Origin: a virus
Length of the DNA stretch: 64,000 nt
Virus record (IMG/VR): IMGVR_UViG_3300008113_004623
Coordinates: 1 to 64,000 of that record
Reading direction: 5' to 3' (one strand)
The position numbers were made by a program, and so were the translations under genes. The notes under the pieces were generated by a model. It was given only the letters and a program-made list of their open reading frames with translations. It was not told the origin of the DNA and searched no databases. Positions within the stretch are counted from its first letter, which is position 1. Each line of letters starts with the position of its first letter. This document shows positions 1 to 8,152 of the stretch, one piece after another.

Positions 1-21
1 TCCTAAAAGGGTAGAAGCGTG

Positions 22-47
22 AAAAAAGGGGAACCGTAGTCCCCCTT
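22..47 (-). terminator. Intrinsic terminator of the minus-strand operon
   Basis: Read on the minus strand, an 8-bp stem (AGGGGGAC paired with GTTCCCCT, one G-T wobble) closes a TACG loop and is followed by six T. The C(UACG)G tetraloop is one of the most stable known. It lies just downstream of the stop codon of the 51-368 gene and fits rho-independent termination of the three minus-strand genes. Confidence 0.85.
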
Positions 48-50
48 GTG

Positions 51-368
51 CTACTGCCACGTACCGCTGGCAAGTAGCTCGTCTATACTTACGTATAGCG
101 ATGGACTTGTCAAGAGGTAGTGCGTAGGCTCGTCTGTGTCTTCGTCTTTTTGAAGACGTAGTACACAGTCAGGGCCTGCTTTCTCGAAGTCATTGTATTT
201 TGCAGACAATGACTTGGACAGCCAGGCCACGATGGCAGTGTCTTTGTTACCATTCTGAGGATTGATAACAATGTACTTGTACTGGTTCTCACCGTTTGAG
301 GTGCGAACAGGCTTAATGAAAAAGCCTTGGCATTCCGCCAATCTTTTTCCGTCTAGAGTGGTATCCAT
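51..368 (-). CDS. Hypothetical protein, 105 aa
   Basis: I do not recognise this protein. It is a soluble, mixed-charge polypeptide with no membrane segment and no catalytic motif I can name. It is the last of three minus-strand genes and is followed by a strong intrinsic terminator. The 164-base space upstream carries two G/C-tract hairpins and no obvious promoter, so it is probably co-transcribed with the 533-739 gene. The ATG is 16 bases after the second hairpin, and no Shine-Dalgarno sequence is visible, as is usual in Bacteroidota. Real-gene status rests on length, position between the hairpins and the terminator, and ordinary amino-acid composition. Confidence 0.6.
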   Translation of the reverse strand: MDTTLDGKRLAECQGFFIKPVRTSNGENQYKYIVINPQNGNKDTAIVAWLSKSLSAKYNDFEKAGPDCVLRLQKDEDTDEPTHYLLTSPSLYVSIDELLASGTWQ

Positions 369-532
369 ATCCGTATAATGTTAGGGGGCGAGCCCCCGCG
401 CAAAAACAAGACGGGGTATAATAAATTGGTGACCCCCAACCACTCATAGACCTAATTAAGTCCTAGGGGGTAGAAAAATTTTGGCTTTAAACTGTTTTAA
501 AAAAATTGGGTGGGGGGGGGTAGGAAAAAAAT
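369..532 (-). other. Gene-free leader with two G/C-tract hairpins and a G9 tract
   Basis: No open reading frame is supported here. Read as minus-strand RNA, one stem pairs ACCCCC (471-466) with GGGGGT (437-432). A second pairs the C and G tracts at 384-398, close to the start codon of the 51-368 gene. A run of nine G on the plus strand lies at 512-520. The arrangement looks like a structured 5' leader or an intercistronic processing element. No promoter consensus was found within it. Confidence 0.4.
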
Positions 533-739
533 TTAGGAAGACGGTGGGATGATTCTATTAAAGGTTTGGTTGTTTCTTGCTCTTATGTCTTTATGGGTAA
601 ATTGCCATAGTTCTCCGTTATCTAGGATTATGGTATAGATTGTGTCGGTTTCGTGGCCGTAGTCTGTGACTAGCCAGATTATGCCGTTTCCTTTGGGGGT
701 GGTTACTTCTAGTCTATTGTGGGGTTCGTATATGTGCAT
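533..739 (-). CDS. Hypothetical protein, 68 aa
   Basis: A small protein of unknown function, rich in beta-type residues, with a central run of the pattern GNGIIWLVTDYG and then TIYTIILDNGELWQF. This pattern suggests a small SH3-like or Tudor-like barrel, but that is only an impression. Its start overlaps the end of the 714-1406 gene by 26 bases, which indicates translational coupling and co-transcription from the promoter at 1431-1424. The C-terminal tail is polar and proline/serine-ended. Confidence 0.55.
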   Translation of the reverse strand: MHIYEPHNRLEVTTPKGNGIIWLVTDYGHETDTIYTIILDNGELWQFTHKDIRARNNQTFNRIIPPSS

Positions 740-1406
740 CTCTTTGGCATAGTTTAGTATAAAGTAGGGTATCAGTAGACCATTGTTTTCCTGTCCACCA
801 TTGGAATCCTTTGAATTGGGATTTGTATATGCAGGATTCTTCGTAGCCTCCTAGGAGATAAAGATATTTACAGCCTTGGAGTTTTGCTAGTTGGCATTCG
901 TACATCTGGGAGATATTACCTAAAGATAGTTTAGGTTCTTGGTAGTCCCATAGGAACTGATAGGATACAAATGCGGATTCTTCGTCCTGTTGGTAGACTT
1001 TGTGGATTAATGCGCCTATTAGTTTTTCTTCCTTGTAGTAGAGAAGTACAAAAAAGTCTTCTGTAGTTAAGAAGTCTTTTAATTCTATCTTACGCTGAAA
1101 TCCGTGCTTTCCTACGTACTTGGAATAAATAGGCTCTAAAAGTTCTATAATCTCTAGGGTTAATCGGTGACGACTGCAGCGAATACTTCGAGCTAGTTTT
1201 TGCGTAGTCTTACTGGCTTTATACTGAGTTAAGTCTAGTCTGACCGATCTCAAATTATACCAGTAGGCTCCCCATTCCACCCATCCAGCCTCTAAGTAGT
1301 CAATAAAGTCCCTGCCTTCAGCTATTCCCTTAGGATCTGAATAGATAAAGTCTTGCTCAGTGATTTTACCGAATCCTTCTATATGGTCAAAGACTACTTT
1401 TATCAT
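714..1406 (-). CDS. Arginyl-tRNA-protein transferase-like (GNAT-fold) protein
   Basis: This 230-residue protein has the layout of the GNAT-like C-terminal half of ATE/Bpt aminoacyl-tRNA-protein transferases. A strand segment LLYYKEEKLIGALIHK comes first, then SLGNISQMYECQLAKLQGCK, then LYLLGGYEESCIYKSQF, which resembles the family's YYLGYYI-x-YK motif. Family members add an amino acid from a charged tRNA to a protein N-terminus and mark it for degradation. The N-terminal cysteine cluster of true ATE1 is absent, so the substrate is unknown and it could be another GNAT-fold enzyme. It is first in the minus-strand operon, 17 bases from a TAAATTTG promoter element. Fold assignment is moderate; exact activity is uncertain. 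Confidence 0.5.
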   Translation of the reverse strand: MIKVVFDHIEGFGKITEQDFIYSDPKGIAEGRDFIDYLEAGWVEWGAYWYNLRSVRLDLTQYKASKTTQKLARSIRCSRHRLTLEIIELLEPIYSKYVGKHGFQRKIELKDFLTTEDFFVLLYYKEEKLIGALIHKVYQQDEESAFVSYQFLWDYQEPKLSLGNISQMYECQLAKLQGCKYLYLLGGYEESCIYKSQFKGFQWWTGKQWSTDTLLYTKLCQRDAHIRTPQ

Positions 1407-1423
1407 CTTAATCTATGTTATTT

Positions 1424-1431
1424 CAAATTTA
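1424..1431 (-). promoter_or_regulatory. Bacteroidota-type -7 element for the minus-strand operon
   Basis: The minus strand reads TAAATTTG, an exact match to the TAnnTTTG -7 element. It lies 17 bases upstream of the ATG at 1406 and almost touches the plus-strand element at 1434-1441, so the two genes are divergently transcribed. No TTG is present 19 bases upstream. Confidence 0.6.
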
Positions 1432-1433
1432 AC

Positions 1434-1441
1434 TATCTTTG
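1434..1441 (+). promoter_or_regulatory. Bacteroidota-type -7 element for the 1449 gene
   Basis: TATCTTTG matches TAnnTTTG. Only seven bases separate it from the ATG at 1449, so the transcript would be leaderless or nearly so. This spacing decides the start codon: the in-frame ATG at 1353 lies upstream of the promoter. No TTG is found at the usual distance. Confidence 0.6.
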
Positions 1442-1448
1442 TTCTTAT

Positions 1449-1928
1449 ATGGAGAATGTTTTATTATTAGATAGGGAAAGAGAAGAGGCTCTTATACAGA
1501 AGGTTTGTTTAGAGATATCTTCTTTGGTTAGGTTTGAGTCTATTAAAGACTGTGCGATTTTTTGCGTAGGTCCTAAGTACTCTAGTTCTTTGGCTATGCG
1601 GGTCGCTCACTCCTTAGTAGCTTCAGATAAACTTATTCCTAATATCATTTCAATCGATATTCCAAACGAATCAGATTCCGAAGAAATTAAAGAAAAATAC
1701 TTAGCTATGTTTACTGCTTTGGTGCCTATGTGGAAACAAAATGTAGCTCGTATTGTCTTGGTTTACGCCAAAGACTTTAACTATGCAGGAGATCTTGTAG
1801 GAGAACTCGTAACAGGAGGCTACACTAAGAATAGTTTGACTGTGGTTAAGCTGGTTTCTGCCTCCTCTGAAGGTATTGTTGGGGAAGTGTCTGACAAGTC
1901 TGCTAAGTTTTGGTGGCAAGCCGATTAA
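1449..1928 (+). CDS. Hypothetical protein, 159 aa, first plus-strand gene
   Basis: I do not recognise this protein. It begins with a charged helical segment (ENVLLLDREREEALIQK). It has alternating hydrophobic strands such as CAIFCVGP and IVLVYAKDF followed by glycine-containing turns, which looks like an alpha/beta Rossmann-like or phosphoribosyltransferase-like fold without a motif I can name. An in-frame extension to 1353 exists but would start inside the divergent minus-strand gene and upstream of the TATCTTTG promoter, so 1449 is preferred. It is separated from the fibre gene at 2012 by a second promoter and probably forms its own transcription unit. Confidence 0.6.
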   Translation: MENVLLLDREREEALIQKVCLEISSLVRFESIKDCAIFCVGPKYSSSLAMRVAHSLVASDKLIPNIISIDIPNESDSEEIKEKYLAMFTALVPMWKQNVARIVLVYAKDFNYAGDLVGELVTGGYTKNSLTVVKLVSASSEGIVGEVSDKSAKFWWQAD

Positions 1929-1974
1929 GCCTTTAACTTAAAAGGTTAAATCTTTACTTTTTCCTCTAAAGACT

Positions 1975-1982
1975 TATATTTG
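1975..1982 (+). promoter_or_regulatory. Bacteroidota-type -7 element before the long fibre gene
   Basis: TATATTTG, an exact TAnnTTTG match, lies 29 bases upstream of the ATG at 2012. At the -33 position the sequence reads TTT rather than TTG. A weak TTTAAC/GTTAAA hairpin lies just upstream, after the preceding stop codon. Confidence 0.65.
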
Positions 1983-2011
1983 TATAGTCGCCTTATGCGA
2001 CCCCAATACCT

Positions 2012-4150
2012 ATGCCTTATAGCAATCCCATAACTACTCAAGAACAACAGGATTTAGCAAGATATAATCCCTTACATCCTAGAGATGGCAGTGCCAATGA
2101 GTTATATATGCCACCTGCGTACTTTTTGGTACCTCCTGCAACACAGGCTGGACCTGTAAAGTGGCGATTGTTTGACGCAGCCTACATCTCTACGGGTATT
2201 ATTGACCCCAATAGGTTGGGTACGGGAGCCACTGGGGCAGGAAACCTTTACCTAGCTGATGACGGACAGTGGAAACCTGTTGCAGGTGGAGGCGGTGGAG
2301 GAGACATGTACAAGGCCACCTACGACACTGACAATAGTGGTATCGTAGATAAGGCAGAGGCTCTTACAACTTTAGGAAGAAACTCAACTGGAGCGACTTT
2401 GTACGAGGGTACGATTGTACGGATTGAAGGATCTACGGGAAACCGCCCCAATTTTGTAAAGGCTCAGGGAAACAATGACGCAAACTCTGCTCAGACTTTC
2501 GGGGTAGTTATGACTGATATAGCAAACAACTCAGACGGCTATGTTTTGGTTCAAGGAACTCTTCATGACTTAGACACAAGAACAGGAGCAGGAGGTGCTA
2601 CAAATCCATTTACAGACGTAACTTTAGCAGATGGAGATTTGCTTTATCTTCACCCTACAATCGCAGGGTATGTAACCAATATAAAACCTTTAGCTCCTCA
2701 GCACTTAGTTTACGTAGGAGTAGTTACGAGGACTTCTCCGACTAACGGAACAATCGTTTATCGTATTCAAAACGGTTACGAACTATACGAACTTCACGAT
2801 GTAGCTCCTCTTCCTTACATTAATAACGGAGTCTTATACCGAGATACCGCTACGAACCTTTGGAAGTCAGCTACCATCTCTACTCTTTTAGGCGGCACTC
2901 CCTTACTGACTGTACCTACCTTAGCTCAAGTTACTACAGCAGGAAATACAACTACTAATGCTATTACTGTTGGTGGGTTAAACTTGAGTAGCAATATTGC
3001 AATAACTACAAATAATGCTTATGGGCTAAATTATGTAACTTTTACTTCGTTAACATCAGGTCAAGGCATATCAGCAGGTTATATTCCAAACGGAACTCCT
3101 AGCGGGTTTGCTTACGTTTTTCAATTTAATAAATCAAGTACTGCTAACGTTAACGCTTTATTATTTGTTGGCGGAGGGGCTTCTGCTGCTGGATCAGCAA
3201 ACAAACATGTTATATCTACATCTGCTGATGGTACTGCTTTAGGTCAACCTTTAGTATTAAGAGTAGCACCTTCATCAACTTCATGGTCCCTAGTAAATGA
3301 CCACTTTACTATTTTTCCAACAGGAAACGTAGTTATTCAAAATGCATCAAGTTCTGCCACAGACGCAGGATACAAGTTAGATGTTAACGGAAGTGTCAGA
3401 TTTAAAAGTGCGGGCAGTACTTCAGCAACCAATGCGTTGTTATTGCAGAACAGTGCTGGTACGCAATTAGGATACATAAGCGATTCTGGACAGTGGATGG
3501 TTGGTACTGGAACTTCAGGTTCAGGTACTGACGGGACATACGGGCTGGATGTTAATGCAAACGTACTGGTTCGAGGACAACTGAGGTTTTTATCAAGTGG
3601 AGTATCAACAGTAATACAATTTCGAGGTATATCTGGAAATGGTGCGTATGACATACAAGGTGGTGACTATTCTACAACTGGTAATCATCCAGACGTAACG
3701 CGGATTCGTTTTACAAACACTGGTGTACATTGGCAAGGTGTCATGTCTTTTTGGACAAAAGACGCAAATACTACTACTATTACTGAACGTTTACGAATTG
3801 ACCAGTTCGGTAATATCGGTATAGGTACAACAGCACCTGCTTATAGATTAGACGTATATCAAGCAAATGTCAAAGTTCAAATTAGAACAACTGCAGAAAA
3901 CCAAAATGCTTCTTTATTTTTTGGAACTAATTTCGATGCCGCTTCTTTGCCCAAAACAGCAATTATAGCTCAAGGATTAGGTAGTTGGTCTAGAGCAAAT
4001 CTTCATTTTTGTTTAAGTACCAGTGATGTAAATAATGCTGTTGAAGCGTCACTGTCTGATTCTAAAATGGTGATATTTAATTCAGGTAATGTTGCAATTG
4101 GTTCTACAACAAATGCAGGTTATAAGTTAGATGTTAATGGTACAAAATAG
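2012..4150 (+). CDS. Tail fibre, N-terminal part (frameshifted from 4131-7217)
   Basis: This 712-residue reading frame encodes the virion-proximal part of a very long tail fibre. Residues 1-100 are unique and end in a glycine run (GGGGGG). A compact domain around residues 115-260 follows (EGTIVRIEG, LVQGTLHDLDTRTGAGG, YVGVVTRTS). From about residue 430 the sequence carries repeats of the type GNVxIG-x-TT-x-GYKLDVNG, which fold into trimeric shaft segments in related fibres. It stops at TAG (4148-4150) immediately after such a repeat. The expected continuation lies in the +1 frame as 4131-7217, so the two are probably one gene of about 1,730 codons. Dropping one A from the run at 4144-4147 joins them. 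Confidence 0.8.
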   Translation: MPYSNPITTQEQQDLARYNPLHPRDGSANELYMPPAYFLVPPATQAGPVKWRLFDAAYISTGIIDPNRLGTGATGAGNLYLADDGQWKPVAGGGGGGDMYKATYDTDNSGIVDKAEALTTLGRNSTGATLYEGTIVRIEGSTGNRPNFVKAQGNNDANSAQTFGVVMTDIANNSDGYVLVQGTLHDLDTRTGAGGATNPFTDVTLADGDLLYLHPTIAGYVTNIKPLAPQHLVYVGVVTRTSPTNGTIVYRIQNGYELYELHDVAPLPYINNGVLYRDTATNLWKSATISTLLGGTPLLTVPTLAQVTTAGNTTTNAITVGGLNLSSNIAITTNNAYGLNYVTFTSLTSGQGISAGYIPNGTPSGFAYVFQFNKSSTANVNALLFVGGGASAAGSANKHVISTSADGTALGQPLVLRVAPSSTSWSLVNDHFTIFPTGNVVIQNASSSATDAGYKLDVNGSVRFKSAGSTSATNALLLQNSAGTQLGYISDSGQWMVGTGTSGSGTDGTYGLDVNANVLVRGQLRFLSSGVSTVIQFRGISGNGAYDIQGGDYSTTGNHPDVTRIRFTNTGVHWQGVMSFWTKDANTTTITERLRIDQFGNIGIGTTAPAYRLDVYQANVKVQIRTTAENQNASLFFGTNFDAASLPKTAIIAQGLGSWSRANLHFCLSTSDVNNAVEASLSDSKMVIFNSGNVAIGSTTNAGYKLDVNGTK

Positions 4151-6770
4151 TAATTCTTCTGGATTTAGTGGCATTGAATATTTAAATCAATCTGGAAACG
4201 TAAGAGTATTTACTGGGTTTAATAACAACAATGGAACAGAATTTAGATTTAATAACATAGCTACAAATGGTTTTATTCAATTTATAATACCAACTGATGC
4301 AAGTAGTTATGTAGATTTTGGTTCGGGTTATAGTGGAGGGGTTGTCACAAATTCATTGTTTAGATTTAGAAGTAATGGTAATGTCCTAATAGGAACAACT
4401 ACAGACACAGGACATAAACTAAGAGTACAAGGAACAGTATCAGCAGTATTAACTAATGCAACACATACAAACGCAGTATACTACAATACAACTACAGGAG
4501 AACTTACTTATGGTGCTTTGCCTGTAGTTGCTACTCCTACATTGCAACAAGTAACTACAGCAGGTAACATAACCACAAATGCAGTAAGGGTAGAAATTGC
4601 ATCTGGCGATGGGTTATTTTTAAAAGCAGCAACTAGTGGAGTTTCGTATCCTTTAATTATGGCTGCTGATTCAGCAGGAAGAGGATTTGTTATAGGATCT
4701 AGTGCATTAACTTTTACTAGTAGAGCAACCTACGGTGTTCAATTTAACGTAAGAAGCAATTATAGTGAAATACAAGCATATACTAATATATCAATAGGAA
4801 CTCCTTATCCATTTATTATAAATCCTACTGGAGGGGATGTGTTGATTGGTACTACAACGCTTTCGGGATATAAACTTGATGTAGTAGGAAGTACTAGAGT
4901 TTCAAGTTTATATATAAATTCTACAGCAGGTATTGATATTCTAGGCTTAGGAGGTATTTCAAGATTAGGATTTCCATCTTCTGCAATTGTTTTAGGAGCT
5001 GCATTTACTACAGCTCGGTTGTTTATACACGATGCCAGTTCTGTAACAATTACAACAGCATCTTCTTTTTCAGCTGTAGCAAGTTCCTTATTAACTATTG
5101 ATTCTACTACTCAAGGTTTTCTACAGCCTCGCATGACCAATGCACAGGTACTGGCAATCGCTACGCCTGCAACAGGATTACAAGCATACGATACTACAAA
5201 CAACAAGAATCTTTTATACAACGGAACAGCTTGGCAAAACATAGCTACCGAATCTTGGGTAACAGCACAAGGTTACTTAACTTCAGTTACAGAAACAGAC
5301 ACACTACAAAGCGTTACTAACAGAGGAGCTACAACTACTAATCCTATTACAGTACATACTTTATACATAGGTAAAGGAGGAGGAAATGAAGAAACCAATA
5401 CAGCCGTAGGATACAATGCTCTTGTAAGTAACACAGTTCCTTATTATGGGGCAGGATTTAGAAACACAGCATTTGGATACAACGCACTTACTGCAAATAC
5501 TATAGGTTCCTACAATACAGTTATGGGACGGAGTGCAGGTGCATCTAACACAACAGGAAATGGTAACACATTTATAGGAGAAGGAGCAGGAGAGCAAAAT
5601 ACAACAGGAGGTAGTAACGTATATATTGGAAATACTAGTGGGGGAAATCAAACTACTTCTCAGAATACTTACGTAGGTTCATCTGCTGGTTATAGTGCAG
5701 CTGTAGGAACAGGTTACAGTACTTATATAGGCTATTTAGCAGGACACGCTACAACAGGTGGAGATAATGTTTTCTTAGGACATAGAGCTGGTTTTGGTTC
5801 CACTAACAGTAACTGGTTTATTATAGGCAACAGAAACAATGCAAGTTTAATTGAAGGTAACTTCTCTACAGGTAACGTAATGATTGGTACCTCAACGGAT
5901 AGTGGTTATAAACTAGATGTTAATGGAACGACTAGAATTTCAGGAAGCTTAACTGTAGATACAAATACTTTATTTGTAGACGCTGCTAATAATAGAGTTG
6001 GTATAGGTACTACTAGTCCCGATTCTCTACTTACTGTCTCAGCAGATAAGTTTGGTACTCTTGGAGGATCAATATCTGTGGTTAATAGTTCAGAAGGAGG
6101 CGGAAGCGTTTCAGGTATTTTTATGGGTAGTTACGCTCGTAAGACTGCTATTTTCTACAACTGGACAGCTAACTACGGACGTGGAGAGTTAATTTTTGCA
6201 ACTAATAACGTAGCTGATGCAAGCAATGCGTGGATTACTGATGGCAAAATGCATATTAAAGCCAACGGAAACGTTACTATTGGAACTTCAACTGATTCAG
6301 GATTTAAACTAGATGTCAACGGTAATACAATTATTCGTGGCAACTTGTCTATGACCGATGCAACTAACCGTTACATCTACGGAATTAACGGAAACTACAT
6401 CAATTTATACAACGGAGGAACAGGTGGTGTAGAAATTTACGGATTGAACGGAACTGCAGAAAACAAAGTTTACGGAGCACTTAGAGTAACAGGAAACTTG
6501 ATTACTCAAGGTTCATTCAGTATGAACGGAAGTCTAGACATCGGTAGTAACAATAGTGTATATGCTATGTCTAATGGTATTACTTTGTATAGAGGTTTTG
6601 ACGCAAGCATGCAGTTCTATCTAGGGCACCCAACAGTTGGAGATTTCCTTTGGGATTACCCCGCAGGCACTACACTTATGACTCTTAGGCGTGGAGGAAA
6701 CTTGCTTATTGGAACAACTACTGATAGCGGATATAAGCTCAACGTAAATGGCTCGTTTAGATCTAACGGA
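3304..6770 (+). repeat. Degenerate fibre-shaft repeats (GNVxIGTTTxSGYKLDVNG)
   Basis: About nine imperfect copies occur, for example ending at 3390, 3860, 4140, 4430, 4885, 5930, 6015, 6320 and 6755. Each has a G-N-V-x-I-G turn, a TT-x-SGY loop and a KLDVNG strand, spaced 60-400 bases apart. They are protein-level repeats that still share DNA words such as aaactagatgttaa, so they are also possible recombination sites. The apparent frameshift at 4144-4150 lies at the end of one copy. Confidence 0.75.
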
Positions 6771-7217
6771 GATAGTTATGTAGCTTCTGCTAATGGTCGT
6801 GTGTTTGGTTTTGACGGATTAAGTGCAGGCCAAACTTTACACTTCCAATACGGAGGAGATTCTAGTCACCGTATAAGTACGACTCACGGCAGCGCAGCAC
6901 AGATGGATGCATATCACGGATTAATTATCCGTACTAGTCCTGCAAGTGGAGGTAAGGCTCTTATTGTTAACCAAAGAAACTCTGCCCACTTTATCCAAGA
7001 GTGGCAAGAGAACGGCACGCAGAAAGCCTACATCAACTCTCAAGGTAATCTTTACTTAGCCCAACTAGATGCGGGAGCAGACGGTCCCGTAATTTCTACA
7101 AGTGGATTACTAAGTAGCGTGGCTGGGTATACAGGCACAGTAACAATCCAACAACCTGCTCCTTTGCCTCCGATTAACATTGATGTTCAAAATGGTATCA
7201 TTGTTAACGTTTTTTAA
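4131..7217 (+). CDS. Tail fibre, C-terminal part (continuation of 2012-4150)
   Basis: The frame begins with an ATG inside the end of 2012-4150, which is probably not a true start. It carries six further NVLIGTTTDSGYKLDVNG-type repeats. Between about residues 420 and 560 it has a YadA-like stretch built from NTAVGYNAL, NTVMGRSAG, NTFIGEGAG and NVYIGNTSG units, typical of left-handed beta-roll adhesin stalks. The tip region (about residues 860-1028) carries no peptidase S74 chaperone that I recognise. It ends with PVISTSGLLSSVAGYTGT and a hydrophobic INIDVQNGIIVNVF end. It is the likely host-contact portion of the fibre. If the frameshift is real, this half would not be made unless recoded or reinitiated. 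Confidence 0.8.
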   Translation: MLMVQNSNSSGFSGIEYLNQSGNVRVFTGFNNNNGTEFRFNNIATNGFIQFIIPTDASSYVDFGSGYSGGVVTNSLFRFRSNGNVLIGTTTDTGHKLRVQGTVSAVLTNATHTNAVYYNTTTGELTYGALPVVATPTLQQVTTAGNITTNAVRVEIASGDGLFLKAATSGVSYPLIMAADSAGRGFVIGSSALTFTSRATYGVQFNVRSNYSEIQAYTNISIGTPYPFIINPTGGDVLIGTTTLSGYKLDVVGSTRVSSLYINSTAGIDILGLGGISRLGFPSSAIVLGAAFTTARLFIHDASSVTITTASSFSAVASSLLTIDSTTQGFLQPRMTNAQVLAIATPATGLQAYDTTNNKNLLYNGTAWQNIATESWVTAQGYLTSVTETDTLQSVTNRGATTTNPITVHTLYIGKGGGNEETNTAVGYNALVSNTVPYYGAGFRNTAFGYNALTANTIGSYNTVMGRSAGASNTTGNGNTFIGEGAGEQNTTGGSNVYIGNTSGGNQTTSQNTYVGSSAGYSAAVGTGYSTYIGYLAGHATTGGDNVFLGHRAGFGSTNSNWFIIGNRNNASLIEGNFSTGNVMIGTSTDSGYKLDVNGTTRISGSLTVDTNTLFVDAANNRVGIGTTSPDSLLTVSADKFGTLGGSISVVNSSEGGGSVSGIFMGSYARKTAIFYNWTANYGRGELIFATNNVADASNAWITDGKMHIKANGNVTIGTSTDSGFKLDVNGNTIIRGNLSMTDATNRYIYGINGNYINLYNGGTGGVEIYGLNGTAENKVYGALRVTGNLITQGSFSMNGSLDIGSNNSVYAMSNGITLYRGFDASMQFYLGHPTVGDFLWDYPAGTTLMTLRRGGNLLIGTTTDSGYKLNVNGSFRSNGDSYVASANGRVFGFDGLSAGQTLHFQYGGDSSHRISTTHGSAAQMDAYHGLIIRTSPASGGKALIVNQRNSAHFIQEWQENGTQKAYINSQGNLYLAQLDAGADGPVISTSGLLSSVAGYTGTVTIQQPAPLPPINIDVQNGIIVNVF

Positions 7218-7218
7218 C

Positions 7219-7248
7219 TTGATTTTTTAACATAAATAATTAAATTTG
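7219..7248 (+). promoter_or_regulatory. Full Bacteroidota-type promoter (TTG-N19-TAAATTTG)
   Basis: TTG at 7219-7221 is followed after 19 bases by TAAATTTG at 7241-7248. The ATG of the next gene is at 7256, seven bases after the -7 element, so the mRNA would be nearly leaderless. It starts a short operon of three small genes. Confidence 0.75.
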
Positions 7249-7255
7249 TAGTATC

Positions 7256-7552
7256 ATGACTAAAATAGAAGACGTAATAGTTCCAAGCAGAGGTACTGGT
7301 AAGTACTTTGGAATTAAATGTTTGCAAATAGATATCGCTAAAAACACTGCGGTAGCTCCATCATTCTACTGGCACGTAAAAACAGAAGACACTCAGTTAG
7401 TATCTGACGTGGAAACTGTAGTTCCTGGAGTTACCATCCTTGACGGAAACTTGTCTATGACTCCCGAAGAATATGCTTTGTGGGGTACTGATGACTCTTA
7501 CGTAATTGACTGGGCTCTTGCTAAACTTGGTTTTGTAGAGATTCCCGAGTAA
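7256..7552 (+). CDS. Hypothetical protein, 98 aa (tail-fibre accessory candidate)
   Basis: This small soluble protein is not recognised. It contains an aromatic/beta segment (APSFYWHVKTEDTQLVSD) and an acidic C-terminal half (MTPEEYALWGTDDSYVIDWA). It directly follows the long fibre gene and has its own near-leaderless promoter. Small proteins downstream of fibres in Bacteroidota phages are often fibre chaperones or tip proteins; that role is inferred from position only. Confidence 0.6.
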   Translation: MTKIEDVIVPSRGTGKYFGIKCLQIDIAKNTAVAPSFYWHVKTEDTQLVSDVETVVPGVTILDGNLSMTPEEYALWGTDDSYVIDWALAKLGFVEIPE

Positions 7553-7584
7553 TTTTGAATAACACGTTTAATTAAACCAACCAT

Positions 7585-7854
7585 ATGTCTACTAAAAAAA
7601 TTGACTTAAACAAAGCTATCACAGATCTTGATGGCAAAGAAATTGAAGGTTCTAACTTAGGTAAGTTAGTTGCACAGGTATTGGCTTCTTCTAACAAAGG
7701 GGACGCTCTAAAGTACATGTCTTGGGCTTTAAAATTGCATGCAGGAGAAAGCTTAGAGCTAGATCCTTCTGATGCAGAGACCCTAAAGAATTTTGTAAAA
7801 GACCACGAGCAGTTAACTATCTTAACTAAAGCTCAGGTATTAGGCGCATTCTAA
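7585..7854 (+). CDS. Hypothetical helical protein, 89 aa
   Basis: A small, largely helical and acidic protein opening with KKIDLNKAITDLDGKEIEG, then a helix (LGKLVAQVLASS) and a polar C-terminal half. This resembles small tail-associated proteins found beside fibre genes in several Bacteroidota phages, where the opening reads as a short beta-hairpin followed by helices. No enzymatic motif is visible. It sits 32 bases after the previous gene and two bases before the next, in one operon. Confidence 0.6.
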   Translation: MSTKKIDLNKAITDLDGKEIEGSNLGKLVAQVLASSNKGDALKYMSWALKLHAGESLELDPSDAETLKNFVKDHEQLTILTKAQVLGAF

Positions 7855-7856
7855 TT

Positions 7857-8132
7857 ATGGCTGAAGCAAGAATACCTTTGACCCCAGAAGAAAAGCAACA
7901 GTTAGAAGCTTTTCAAAATAAAGTACACCAAGTTATTATTGACTTAGGTAAGATTGAATTACAACTTAGTGACTTACTAAATGTTAAGGAACAAGTTAAA
8001 AAGGTAATGGCTGATGTTGTAACTCAACAGAACCAATACTTTGCTGACTTAGAAACCAAGTATGGGAAAGGCGGAGTAGATCCACAATCTTACGAGTACG
8101 TAGTTTCTGGAGAAGATTTAGAAGCAAATTAA
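7857..8132 (+). CDS. Hypothetical coiled-coil protein, 91 aa
   Basis: The first 70 residues have strong heptad character (LTPEEKQQLEAFQNKVHQ, then LGKIELQLSDLLNVKEQ), which predicts a two-helix coiled coil. The C-terminus is glycine-containing and acidic. It is the last gene of the 7256-8132 operon. A chaperone or assembly-partner role for the fibre genes is plausible but unproven. Confidence 0.6.
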   Translation: MAEARIPLTPEEKQQLEAFQNKVHQVIIDLGKIELQLSDLLNVKEQVKKVMADVVTQQNQYFADLETKYGKGGVDPQSYEYVVSGEDLEAN

Positions 8133-8152
8133 AAGCAAATTAAAAAAGTTTT

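Noticed and set aside
1353-1448. Longer start for the 1449 gene
   Set aside because: The upstream ATG lies inside the divergent gene and upstream of the TATCTTTG promoter, so it would not be on the transcript.
4131-4150. TAG read-through or recoding as the explanation for the split fibre
   Set aside because: The codon after the TAG is TAA in the same frame, so recoding TAG, known in some crAss-like phages, would not extend the protein. Long genes throughout also use the standard code.
5361-5651. A 96-codon minus-strand frame rich in cysteine and serine
   Set aside because: It is the mirror of the NTxxGxxAG repeat region of the fibre; repetitive Gly/Thr codons produce open antisense frames by chance.
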